A stretch of 64,000 nt of DNA from Candidatus Limnocylindrales bacterium (GTDB lineage: Bacteria; Moduliflexota; Moduliflexia; Moduliflexales; JAUQPW01): the NCBI GenBank assembly GCA_035559535.1, contig DATMBG010000058.1, forward strand, positions 124,001-188,000, read 5' to 3'. This document shows positions 18,866 to 27,252 of this stretch, piece by piece. How positions within the stretch are numbered: the first letter of the stretch is position 1; each line of letters starts with the position of its first letter. A model generated the notes under the pieces. That model was given only the letters and a program-made list of their open reading frames with translations. It was not told the DNA's origin and did not search any database. The translations under genes and the position numbers were made by a program.

Positions 18866-19939
18866 TTGAAAGTCACGGTCGTTACCCCTTATTACTTTCC
18901 TTCCCTTCGGGGAAATGCTATAGCCGTTCAGCGCCTGGTATCCGGTTTACAACAAAGGAACGTGGAAACCCAGGTGATATCCCTGGAACCTCAAAGGGAG
19001 GAAACTCTGATCTGTGGAGAGGTTCAAAGGTTTAAGCCGGATCTTATTCATGGGATCCATGCCTACCGTAGCGGGAAGATAGCGGTAACTCTCAGCCAAA
19101 AGTTATGAATTCCCCTGGTTATCTCTGTAAGAGGTACCGATATTAACCATCACCTTTTCGATCCAGATAAGCGGCCCGTTGTAGTAGAATCCTTTCTGGT
19201 GGCAACCCGAATTATTGTCTTTGCCCGGTTTATGAAAAATAGACTCTGTGAAGAGTTTCCGGAACTTAAGGACAAAATAGCTATTATTCCCCACACTGTT
19301 AAACTGGAGAGGCGAATTCATGATTTTTCCGATAAATTAAAGCTTACCGGGGAAGAGTTTATTTTTTTAGTTCCTGCCGGTATTCGACCGGTCAAAAATG
19401 TTACTTTTTGTTTAAGGCCTTTGGCCAGACTGCGGGAAAAATACCCTTGTCTCCGATTGGTTTATGCAGGACCTATTTTAGATGAAGAGTATGGAACTCA
19501 ATTTTTGGAGGCCATTAAAGGCCTGGACTGGGTGATTTATTTGGGGGCAGTTCCCCATGAAAATATGTATAGTCTCTTGAATCTGGCAGACGTGGTCATT
19601 AATTCCTCGATCTCCGAGGGTATGCCCAATGCAATTCTGGAGGCTATGAGCCTTGGAAAAGCCGTCTTGGTTTCAAAGATCCCAGGGAACGAAGCCCTTG
19701 TTACAGACGGCCGGGAGGGTTTTACCTTTAGTTCAGAATCTGAATTTTATTCTAAAGCAGAAAGACTTATCCGGGAGGAGGATTTAAGAAAAAAATTGGG
19801 AGCCCGAGCGAAGAAAAAGGTCATTTTAAACTTCTCAAATCGTCGGGAAATTGAAGACCATCTTCAAGTTTATAAGCAGGCCATGGAAGCTTACTTCCCA
19901 AAAAACAGAAGATCTGAGACCTGTTGCAGCCGTCTCTAG
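18866..19939 (+). pseudogene. Family 4 glycosyltransferase interrupted by an in-frame TGA
   Basis: One continuous frame encodes a GT-B glycosyltransferase of about 357 residues, but codon 81 (19106-19108) is TGA. Before the stop: MKVTVVTPYYFPSLRGNAIA (from TTG 18866) to TLSQKL. After it, in the same frame: IPLVISVRGTDINHHLF, then VARIIVFA-like sequence, and the donor-site SEGMPNAILEAMSLGKAVL with the E-x7-E pair. In related proteins the interrupted position is typically Gly (KLGIPLV...RG), so a GGA-to-TGA change explains it. It would otherwise transfer a sugar from a nucleotide donor to an envelope glycan or lipid. A sequencing error is the main alternative. Confidence 0.85.
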
Positions 19940-19943
19940 AGGT

Positions 19944-20363
19944 CTAACCTTCTGATTTTTTGACAATAAATTTCAGAATATCCATAGGAGTAATAATCCC
20001 AACGACTTTCTGCTCCCTATCCGTTACCACCACCCGACGGATATTCTCCTCTACCATCAGCTTGATGACTTGATCAATGGAATCTTCTTCAACTACAGAG
20101 GAGACAATGGGAACCATAATATTTTCGACATAACCCGGGTACAAGGTTGGGGACTCCCGATATTCTTCCGGTAACAGGTGAGTCTCCAGGATATCTGTCT
20201 TAGACACCACCCCGATTAACTTCCCCGTTTCATCTACCACCGGGGTCCCGCTGATATTTTTCTCGATAAAGAGTCTGGAAAGTTCCTCCGTTGAGGTTTT
20301 TAAGTTGACGCAAACGACCGGTTTGGTCATTACATCTTTCGCTTTTATATCTTTGAGTTTCAT
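19944..20363 (-). CDS. Two-CBS-domain protein
   Basis: 139 aa made almost entirely of a Bateman module. CBS1 is VMTKPVVCVNLKTSTEEL to GVVSKTDIL (about residues 10-58), and CBS2 is IMVPIVSSVVEEDSIDQVI to VVGIITPMDILKFIV (about 80-135). Such modules bind adenine nucleotides and act as energy or ligand sensors. No output domain is attached. GGGAGG lies upstream of ATG 20363. It converges on the broken glycosyltransferase and diverges from glutamate dehydrogenase, with 121 bp between, but no functional link is shown. Confidence 0.92.
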   Translation of the reverse strand: MKLKDIKAKDVMTKPVVCVNLKTSTEELSRLFIEKNISGTPVVDETGKLIGVVSKTDILETHLLPEEYRESPTLYPGYVENIMVPIVSSVVEEDSIDQVIKLMVEENIRRVVVTDREQKVVGIITPMDILKFIVKKSEG

Positions 20364-20484
20364 GTCTTCAACCTCCCGATATTAAAAATTTTGATAGACA
20401 AAGTGAGAGAAACCTTTTAGAGTTTTCCCTAGAAATTAAGATTTTATATTACGTGATGACCGAATAATAATCAAGGAGATTTTT

Positions 20485-21768
20485 ATGAAACCGGCTCATT
20501 TTCAAAGCATGAAATATCCCATGCCCGAGAAGAAGATCACCAATTTCCAAACCATTGTTATTCAATTCGAGAATGCTGCAGAACGCTTAAAATTAGAGCC
20601 TTATATGCGGAAGATTTTGAGAACACCTTTCCGGGAAATAGCGGTGCAACTTCCTGTTGTTATGGATGATGGCAGAATAGAGGTCTTTACCGGCTATAGG
20701 GTACAACACAATGGAGCCCGAGGACCTTATAAGGGAGGTCTTCGATATCATCCCGATGTCGATCTGGACGAGGTTAGAGGATTGGCCATTTTAATGACCT
20801 GGAAAACAGCCCTGATGAACCTCCCCTTCGGTGGCGGAAAAGGAGGCGTTCAGTGCGATCCCCATAAGATGTCTCCACGGGAACTGGAGCAACTAACCCG
20901 AAAATTTACGGCCAGAATTGGTTTAGTACTGGGTCCTTATCGGGATATTCTGGCCCCTGATTTAAATACCGATGAACAGGTTATGGCCTGGATATTCGAT
21001 GAGTATAGCTCCCGGCATGGGTATACGCCTTCTATTGTTACAGGTAAGCCCATTTCCCTGGGTGGTTCAATCGGAAGAAAGGAAGCTACCGGAAGAGGAA
21101 TCGTTTATATCATCCAGGAAGTCCTGAAGGATCTGGAAATAGATATCAAAACGACTACGGCAGTTATTCAAGGATTTGGTAATGTGGGATCCTATACCGC
21201 TCAGTTCCTGTATGAAGCGGGGGTAAAAATCCTGGCAGTTTCCGGCAGGGATGGGGGGATTTATAATCCGTCCGGGTTAAATATTCCCGATTTGATCAGG
21301 TATGTTCAAAATCACAGATCTGTAGCCACCTATCCTTATGGAGATCCGATTACCAATAAAGAACTTCTAAAATTGGAGTGTGATCTGCTCATTCCTGCGG
21401 CGGTAGGAGGGGTTATTACTAAAGAAGATAACGTTCTGGATCTTAAAGCTAAGATCGTGGTAGAAGCTGCCAATTGTCCCACCACACCCATCGCCGATAA
21501 AATTCTTCAAGAACGGGAGATTCCGGTTATTCCAGATATCCTGGCCAATGCCGGAGGAGTTGTGGTCTCGTATTTTGAATGGGTGCAAAATCTTCAGCAG
21601 TTCAGGTGGGATCTGGATCACATCAATCGGGAACTGCAGGCCCATCTTATTAAGGCTTATCGAGAAGTCCGTAGCCTGGCCGAGCAGGAAAAGGTAACTC
21701 TAAGAACGGCGGCCCATATGATCGCCATGGGTCGGGTTGCGGAAGCAGAGAGAATCAGAGGCCATTGA
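20485..21768 (+). CDS. gdhA: Glutamate dehydrogenase
   Basis: Interconverts glutamate and 2-oxoglutarate plus ammonia with NAD(P). 427 aa, as in the hexameric small GDH family. Seen are GARGPYKGGLRYHPDV, the catalytic Lys region PFGGGKGGVQCDP, DILAPDLNTDEQVMAW, GSIGRKEATGRGI, and the Rossmann motif GFGNVGSYTAQFL. The start follows AAGGAG by 7 bp. Cofactor preference cannot be read reliably. No terminator was found in the 133 bp downstream. Confidence 0.96.
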   Translation: MKPAHFQSMKYPMPEKKITNFQTIVIQFENAAERLKLEPYMRKILRTPFREIAVQLPVVMDDGRIEVFTGYRVQHNGARGPYKGGLRYHPDVDLDEVRGLAILMTWKTALMNLPFGGGKGGVQCDPHKMSPRELEQLTRKFTARIGLVLGPYRDILAPDLNTDEQVMAWIFDEYSSRHGYTPSIVTGKPISLGGSIGRKEATGRGIVYIIQEVLKDLEIDIKTTTAVIQGFGNVGSYTAQFLYEAGVKILAVSGRDGGIYNPSGLNIPDLIRYVQNHRSVATYPYGDPITNKELLKLECDLLIPAAVGGVITKEDNVLDLKAKIVVEAANCPTTPIADKILQEREIPVIPDILANAGGVVVSYFEWVQNLQQFRWDLDHINRELQAHLIKAYREVRSLAEQEKVTLRTAAHMIAMGRVAEAERIRGH

Positions 21769-21901
21769 AATTCTTAAATTCTTTGAATACCGCCAAAAAC
21801 ATCGAGTTAAACAAAGTAACGATTCCATACGTATCTTTGAGGATCTTTATATCTCGCCGTACCCCGGCAATTAGACTCTAACCGGACAGGCTCTTAGCTA
21901 T

Positions 21902-22660
21902 CTACAGGTACCCCTGCAGACGATACATCAGGAATCCTACCACTTCATGCAGGATAAGATCTATATTATGTAGACCACCTGCCGAAGGTATAAAACTGAA
22001 GGGAGTAACAATGGGACTGGCCATAAAATCTGTCGGATAAGCATCGGGATATATCCCTTGTTTATGAAAAACCCCCAAAGAGCGACGCATGTGATAGGAA
22101 GAAGTCACTAATAAAACGTTCTGATAGTTATACTCCCGAATGAGCCTGGCCGAGTTAACGGCATTTTCATAGGTGTTGCGGGATGTTCTGTCGGTAATAA
22201 TCTGATCGGGAGATAATCCAAGCTCTATGGCGAACCCTTTCAGCATTTCGGCTTCACTGGTCCTTCGATCGAACAAACTTCCATTCCCTCCCGAGATGAG
22301 AAGCTTATCGCCTATCCCCTGTTTCATTAAAGAAATCCCGGTCAGGATCCGGTCGACCCCCTCCCCAAACTCGATGTGACCTCTCCCGCTCAACTCGAGA
22401 TTGACCATTCCCGTAAGTACAACAATTACGTCATAGTGGGGTTTTAATCGGTCAGGAGAAGGGCGTGGCATTTCCAACCAGCTTAATACATGATTGGAGG
22501 TATAGGGGATACTCAAGACGTAGAGAACAATGAGTAGAGCTAACAACCAGCGCCGGGTATGTTTTCGATTATAGAATATAAAAATGGCCCCTAGAGATAA
22601 GAAGAGAAGCGGCAGGGTATAGACAAGAAACTGCAAAATTTTAGATAGGATGAAGAACAT
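21902..22660 (-). CDS. YdcF/ElyC-family (DUF218) envelope protein
   Basis: 252 aa with two N-terminal membrane helices (residues about 5-28 and 36-55), then a soluble DUF218 domain. The domain shows DVIVVLTGMV, LLISGGNGSLFDRRTSEAEM, SRNTYENAVNSARLI and VLLVTSSYHMRRSLGVF, the usual conserved blocks. ElyC of E. coli is linked to peptidoglycan/undecaprenyl carrier metabolism, and YdcF binds nucleotides. The exact role here is unknown. The gene ends beside the tRNA-Leu gene's 3' side and is transcribed in the same direction. Confidence 0.88.
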   Translation of the reverse strand: MFFILSKILQFLVYTLPLLFLSLGAIFIFYNRKHTRRWLLALLIVLYVLSIPYTSNHVLSWLEMPRPSPDRLKPHYDVIVVLTGMVNLELSGRGHIEFGEGVDRILTGISLMKQGIGDKLLISGGNGSLFDRRTSEAEMLKGFAIELGLSPDQIITDRTSRNTYENAVNSARLIREYNYQNVLLVTSSYHMRRSLGVFHKQGIYPDAYPTDFMASPIVTPFSFIPSAGGLHNIDLILHEVVGFLMYRLQGYL

Positions 22661-22690
22661 ATATACCTTTCAGAGTGGATGGAAAATTGT

Positions 22691-22778
22691 TGGTGCCGGA
22701 GGGGGGGATCGAACCCCCATGGGCGTAAAGCCCGCGGGATTTTGAGTCCCGTGCGTCTACCAGTTCCACCACTCCGGC
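22691..22778 (-). tRNA. tRNA-Leu (anticodon CAA)
   Basis: An 88-nt class II tRNA with a full cloverleaf. The acceptor arms GCCGGAG/CTCCGGC pair perfectly. The anticodon loop is CTCAAAA, with anticodon CAA reading UUG. There is a long variable arm (CGGGCTTTACGCCCAT region) and the T-loop TTCGATC. CCA is encoded at 22691-22693. It lies just upstream of the ElyC-like gene on the same strand. Confidence 0.96.
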
Positions 22779-22940
22779 TTCAGATCTGGGGATGTACAAT
22801 TTCCTAATTTAGGAATTCTTTTAGGCTTTGTCAAGGGAAAATCGGTGTTTAACCCTCTCTGATTGCCCTGCTCTTGGGGTAGATTCAAGAAATGGGATTT
22901 TGAGATCGCTGGATTTTTGAGGGTTTATCCTACAAACCCC

Positions 22941-22970
22941 TTGACATTCCCGGTTAGCTCCATTTATATT
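22941..22970 (+). promoter_or_regulatory. Promoter of tRNA-Ala
   Basis: TTGACA at 22941-22946, an 18-bp spacer and TATATT at 22965-22970, 44 bp before the tRNA 5' end. This is a strong match to sigma70-type promoters, expected for a stable RNA. Confidence 0.65.
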
Positions 22971-23014
22971 ATAAGAGTCTGAAGAGCCCAAAAATCTTTC
23001 CGATTTCCCATAAT

Positions 23015-23088
23015 GGGGGCGTAGCTCAGTTTGGGAGAGCACGAGGCTGGCAGTCTCGGGGTCAGGGGTTCGATCCCCCTCGCCTCCA
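23015..23088 (+). tRNA. tRNA-Ala (anticodon GGC)
   Basis: A 74-nt cloverleaf: acceptor GGGGGCG with CGCCTCC, D arm GCTCAGTTTGGGAGAGC, anticodon loop CTGGCAG (anticodon GGC) and T arm AGGGGTTCGATCCCCCT. The acceptor contains the G3-U70 wobble pair, the identity element for alanyl-tRNA synthetase. CCA is not encoded. Confidence 0.95.
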
Positions 23089-23119
23089 TATTCCTTACCT
23101 TCGATTTGGAATAGCCTGC

Positions 23120-23920
23120 CTAAAGACCGGTTTTAATAACTTCCATAAACTGCAAAACCCTTTCTTTTTCTACCGGATTTGAGAGGACCTCTCCTTTGTG
23201 GAAAAAAGTGCCCACAATGGCCCCATCCGCGTACTGTAAAAAGGGAAGGATATTTTCTGGTTTTGCCCCACTTCCCACCAGAACCGGAACATCCGGAACA
23301 GCTCTTTTGACTTTTATCAACTCCGATAAGCTGGGTTCTACACCGGTGACCACTCCGGAGACAATCAGGGCATCGGCCAGTTCCCGGTAAGCCGTTTCTT
23401 GTGCCAGGATTTCAATCGAAGGATCTCCCAGGGGAAAGGCATGTTTGACCAGGATATCTGCGAAAATCTTTACCGGAGCTCCCAGAAATTTTCGATAGGC
23501 TAAAATTCTCTCCGGCTGTCCAATAGCAATTCCATGGGAAGTGATCATAACCCCACTGTAGATATTGACACGAATAAACCGGGCGCCTACGGTATGGGCA
23601 ATGGCTAGAGCCGCCCTGGCATCATTTCGTAACACATTAATTCCCAGGGGAATACGGATCCTACGGGAAATTTCGTGGGCGATAAGGGTCATCGCAGAAA
23701 TAGTATGAGGTTCTACTGGAGAAAGTTTGAAAGGAAGGTCTCCAATGTTTTCCACTATAATACCATGGACCCCACCTTCTGCCAGTTCCATGGCATCTTT
23801 CACGGCTCGATCCAGGATCTCAGACAGGGGAAAATGACCTCGAACACTCCCTGGAAGGGGAAGGAGATGGACCATCCCGATAATCGGCTTGGGTACACCG
23901 AAAATTTCCGTTAACGTCAT
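23120..23920 (-). CDS. BtpA/SgcQ-family TIM-barrel protein
   Basis: 266 aa from ATG 23920, chosen because GAGGGAG lies 10 bp upstream and homologous sequence begins with MTLTEIFGVPKPIIGMVHLL. The frame extends 21 codons further. Motifs are MVHLLPLPGS, GVHGIIVENIGDLPF, IRVNIYSGVMITSHG and PVLVGSGAKPENI (phosphate-binding end of a TIM barrel). The family is named after cyanobacterial BtpA (photosystem I stability) and SgcQ (sugar operon); the enzymatic activity is not settled. Its upstream neighbour on the same strand is a hydroxyacid dehydrogenase, 86 bp away. Confidence 0.9.
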   Translation of the reverse strand: MTLTEIFGVPKPIIGMVHLLPLPGSVRGHFPLSEILDRAVKDAMELAEGGVHGIIVENIGDLPFKLSPVEPHTISAMTLIAHEISRRIRIPLGINVLRNDARAALAIAHTVGARFIRVNIYSGVMITSHGIAIGQPERILAYRKFLGAPVKIFADILVKHAFPLGDPSIEILAQETAYRELADALIVSGVVTGVEPSLSELIKVKRAVPDVPVLVGSGAKPENILPFLQYADGAIVGTFFHKGEVLSNPVEKERVLQFMEVIKTGL

Positions 23921-24006
23921 CTGAATAGATCTCCCTCTCTTGTTAAAGAATGACCCCGTGGAATGGTCGCCGACCCGGTGCACCGTAGGTTCACAGCAAA
24001 GGAATA

Positions 24007-24996
24007 TTACCTCTCATAAACTTGAGGATTTACTACACACGCTAAATCTGGACGACCTCCTTGAAGAACCGTTACGACATTTTGGGCTGCCATTCTTCCA
24101 GAAGCCTGCGTGCTCTCAATGGAGTAACCTGCTATGTGGGACGTTAGCACAACATTCTCCAGCTCGCGTAAAGGGCTTTCTTTTAGAGGTTCTTGCTCGA
24201 AAACATCTAACCCGGCTCCGGCTATTTTCTTTTCCTGTAAGGCTTTTATCAAAGCTTTCTCATCGATCAATCCCCCACGGGCTGTATTGATGAGAAAAGC
24301 GGTTGGCTTCATCAGACTTAGGGCTTTCTCATCAATCAAATGGGAAGTTTCTGCCGATAGAGGGGCGTTAATGGAAACAAAATCTGATTCCCGGAGAAGT
24401 TCTTCCAGGGATACATATTGCACTCCATACTCCCGGGCAAAGGTTTCGTCTCGATAAATATCATAGGCTAAGATTTTCATTTCAAATCCGCGGGCCCGTT
24501 TGGCAACCCCTTTACCGATCCGACCTAATCCGATAATTCCCAAAGTCTTATTCCAGAGATCGGTACCCATAAATACTTGCCACTTTTTCTCTCGAACCGC
24601 TTTATCTGCAAGATGAATTTTTCTGGCGATGGTGAGCATGAGTCCGAAGGTGAAATCGGCCACACTATGGTTTAAAGCTCCAGGGGTTATGGTTACCACA
24701 ATTCCTCGCTCGGTGGCAGCCTGAAGATCTACACTTTCAAATCCTACCCCGCGACGCGCTATGATTTTTAGCCGATCCACCGATTCCAGAACCTTTCTCG
24801 TTAACTTAATTCCTCCGGCAATGATGGCATCAACCCCTTGAAGCATTCGGATAGCCTCTTCTTCTGTAATGACCCGATCATCTTTCTCGCCGCCATACCC
24901 ACTTTCTACGATCTCACATCCATGGGTTTTCAAATATTCGAGAGGGACAGGATCCTCATTGAAATAGCGTGGTGTAATGAGAACCTTATAAGCCAT
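24007..24996 (-). CDS. D-2-hydroxyacid dehydrogenase (phosphoglycerate dehydrogenase-like)
   Basis: 329 aa from ATG 24996 (MAYKVLITPRYF), preceded by AAAGGAG; the frame reaches 25020. The Rossmann motif LGIIGLGRIGKGVAKRARGF binds NAD. Catalytic residues appear as Arg in INTARGGLID, Glu in the FEQEPL region, and His in LTSHIAGYS. It lacks the C-terminal ACT/ASB domains of long SerA. The substrate may be 3-phosphoglycerate or another 2-hydroxyacid. Its start overlaps the end of the class V aminotransferase by 11 bp, so the two are likely coupled steps on one substrate. Confidence 0.9.
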   Translation of the reverse strand: MAYKVLITPRYFNEDPVPLEYLKTHGCEIVESGYGGEKDDRVITEEEAIRMLQGVDAIIAGGIKLTRKVLESVDRLKIIARRGVGFESVDLQAATERGIVVTITPGALNHSVADFTFGLMLTIARKIHLADKAVREKKWQVFMGTDLWNKTLGIIGLGRIGKGVAKRARGFEMKILAYDIYRDETFAREYGVQYVSLEELLRESDFVSINAPLSAETSHLIDEKALSLMKPTAFLINTARGGLIDEKALIKALQEKKIAGAGLDVFEQEPLKESPLRELENVVLTSHIAGYSIESTQASGRMAAQNVVTVLQGGRPDLACVVNPQVYER

Positions 24997-26167
24997 GAGT
25001 TTTTCTCCTTTCTGCAACAATTTTTTCGATTCCTTGAAGGAAAACTTCTATTTCCGCTTCCTGAGTAAAAAAAGCAATGGAGATCCGAACTCCATCTGGT
25101 TTCTTCACCAGCCGGCTCAAGATTTTCCATCGTGACCAGAGTAAGGTGAGAAGTTCTTCACCTGGAAGAATATCTAAACTAAAGGTAATAAGGCCTGTGG
25201 ATAAAGTCGGATCTAAAGGACTATAAAGGCGGACTTCTGGAATTTGAAGCAGCCGATCTTTTGTATAGCTTACCAGGTGAGCCACCCGGGAAGCTATTTC
25301 TTGTAAATCCCAGGCGGATAAGAACTCGATTCCCTTCTCCAGGGCCATATACAAAGGTACAGCCCGGGTACCGTATTCATAACGTTCTGCTGAAGTTTTT
25401 AAGGTATAGGTGTAGGTTTCCCAGTCAAAAGTACTGCAGGAACCCCAGCCGATCTGGGAAATCTGGAGTTGAGATAAATAAGCAGGATGTATATAAAGCA
25501 TTCCAACTCCCAGAGGTCCCAACAACCACTTATGCCCACAGGCTGCATAAAAATCACATCCTATCTCCTTAACATTTACAGGAAATTGACCCACAGCCTG
25601 GGCTCCATCCAGAAGAACAGGGATCCCTTTTTTATGGGCTATCCGGCAAATTTCCTCTACAGGTAAACGGAGCCCGGTGCTACAGGTTACATGGCTCAAA
25701 GCCAGAAGCCGGGTTCGCGAAGTCAGTAAATCCGCCAATTTAGAGAGGATTTGCGAATGGGAGTTGGTCAAGGTAAGAACTTTGACCTGAAGGCCCCGGG
25801 TCCTGGCCAGGTGTAACCAGGGTAGAAGCCCGCTCTCATGCTCCTGATCTGTTATGATAACCTCATCTCCAGGCTTCCAATCGAATCCACCGGCTACGAG
25901 ATTAATTCCTTCGGAGACATTCCGGGTAAAAGCCACTTCCTGAGGGTCTGCTCCTATCAAGCGGGCTACCCTTTCACGAGCCTTTAGATATCCTTTCGTC
26001 AGTTCATCTTTTACAGCAGGATGAAAAGGGCCTTTGGAAAGTATAAATCGGTAAATTCGAGTTAATTCCTCAACCACCACCCGGGGCATAGGCCCAAAGG
26101 TTCCGGTATTCAAATATAGGGATTCTTGCAGAGCGGGAATTTCTTCTCGGACCTGATCGAATTTCAT
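24986..26167 (-). CDS. Class V aminotransferase (cysteine desulfurase/isopenicillin-N-epimerase-like)
   Basis: 393 aa from ATG 26167; a TTG five codons earlier (26182) is an alternative. PLP-fold motifs: LYLNTGTFGPMP, FTRNVSEGINLVAGG, IITDQEHESGLLPWL, the PLP aspartate region PVLLDGAQAVGQFPV, and the Schiff-base Lys in YAACGHKWLLGPLGVGM. The active-site Cys loop of cysteine desulfurases is not evident, so a transaminase, lyase or epimerase role is more likely than sulfur mobilisation. It overlaps the following dehydrogenase gene. Confidence 0.9.
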   Translation of the reverse strand: MKFDQVREEIPALQESLYLNTGTFGPMPRVVVEELTRIYRFILSKGPFHPAVKDELTKGYLKARERVARLIGADPQEVAFTRNVSEGINLVAGGFDWKPGDEVIITDQEHESGLLPWLHLARTRGLQVKVLTLTNSHSQILSKLADLLTSRTRLLALSHVTCSTGLRLPVEEICRIAHKKGIPVLLDGAQAVGQFPVNVKEIGCDFYAACGHKWLLGPLGVGMLYIHPAYLSQLQISQIGWGSCSTFDWETYTYTLKTSAERYEYGTRAVPLYMALEKGIEFLSAWDLQEIASRVAHLVSYTKDRLLQIPEVRLYSPLDPTLSTGLITFSLDILPGEELLTLLWSRWKILSRLVKKPDGVRISIAFFTQEAEIEVFLQGIEKIVAERRKTHGL

Positions 26168-26208
26168 AGCCTGTAAATTCAAGTTTTAGATTTCTCTCTA
26201 TTTGAAAC

Positions 26209-26973
26209 TTATCTGGAGGGAGCTGCCGGACTACCCATACCCGGTGCCGGGGCAGGTCCCGTTGTAGTACCTGCTGGAGTTCCCGGTGCAGCCCCTGCCG
26301 TAGTCCCAGGTGCTGGAGTTCCCGGGGTGCCGCCTTGCGAAGTCCCTGGACCCTGAGCCGGCGTCGAACCGGTGGGGGTTGTTACAGAACGCCCCAGGTC
26401 ATAGTAGCCTACCCCCAGGGTGGTACTTTCACCCGGAGCCTGGCTGGTTACCAGAGTACCGCTTATACGTCGGGCTTCTTCTTCCGTTGTGGTATACTGG
26501 GCCGAACGGGAAAGATCTACCTGGGAATAATCCAGAATCCTTGCAGAGCCATTCCGGAAAACCGCCACGATAACACATTCATTAACAATATAGCGTTGAA
26601 TGGGAAGCACCCGACCGTTCGTCAAGGCCAAATACGTTGCCCAAACCGTCCGGCTCTGAAAACTCGGATTTGGAACAAATCCGGGCCGATTACAGGGAGA
26701 AGTGGCTGCCTGGGCAGATGACGTTTTTTCTTTACCTTTGGACCCGGGTCCGCCTGATTTTTCAGTTGCCGAAACGGTTTGTTTTCCTGTTCCAGCTTTT
26801 TTCCCAGATGGTTTTTTACCCGCTTCTTCTGAAGGCTGAGAGGACTGAGGTTTCTCAAGACCTGGACTACCCGGAGCCTGCATACCGGTTTCTTCTGCTG
26901 CAGGGATCGTTTGTACAGAAAATCCCTCGCATAAGCCGAGTATTAAAATAATAACTAAGAGTTTTTTAATCAT
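26209..26973 (-). CDS. Secreted Pro/Gly/Thr-rich protein, function unknown
   Basis: 254 aa from ATG 26973 (GGAGAC upstream); the frame extends to 26994. A signal peptide MIKKLLVIILILGLCEGF leads a Lys/Ser/Gly-rich segment. A small folded region (about 105-175: TVWATYLALTNGRVLPIQRY, VNECVIVAVFRNGSARI) precedes a tail of about 60 residues of PG, APGT and TAG runs. The tail is low-complexity and probably disordered. No family is recognised. It is in the same direction as the aminotransferase group, 41 bp upstream. Confidence 0.75.
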   Translation of the reverse strand: MIKKLLVIILILGLCEGFSVQTIPAAEETGMQAPGSPGLEKPQSSQPSEEAGKKPSGKKAGTGKQTVSATEKSGGPGSKGKEKTSSAQAATSPCNRPGFVPNPSFQSRTVWATYLALTNGRVLPIQRYIVNECVIVAVFRNGSARILDYSQVDLSRSAQYTTTEEEARRISGTLVTSQAPGESTTLGVGYYDLGRSVTTPTGSTPAQGPGTSQGGTPGTPAPGTTAGAAPGTPAGTTTGPAPAPGMGSPAAPSR

Positions 26974-27252
26974 GGAAGTCTCCTTTCTCTCCACGCTTTA
27001 AAAGAGTTATATCCCTTTCTACTTTAATTAACTCTATTCGAATTAAACGCTTTGTCAATTAATATTTAGAGAGAAAAAAGAAAAGCTTTGAATTTTTTAT
27101 TGACAGATTTCTATGAAATGTGATTTCCTTAGTTAATCTCGGTATATGCTCTCTCGGAGAGGGAAGGAGGTGATAGTTACAACATTTAATGAGTTGGGTT
27201 TATCGTTTTAAGCTGAAGTGTATAACTTCGATTCCTTCGAGGAGGTGCAAGC

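Noticed and set aside
19106-19108. Selenocysteine at the in-frame TGA of the glycosyltransferase
   Set aside because: The position is Gly in related enzymes and no selenoprotein-like context (Cys homologues, SECIS-like stem directly after) is visible.
22821-23042. An open frame on the minus strand covering the tRNA-Ala promoter and 5' part
   Set aside because: It overlaps a clear tRNA gene and its promoter and has no recognisable protein content.
24134-24457. Plus-strand open frame opposite the hydroxyacid dehydrogenase
   Set aside because: It is an antisense shadow of a well-supported Rossmann-fold gene and has no family match.
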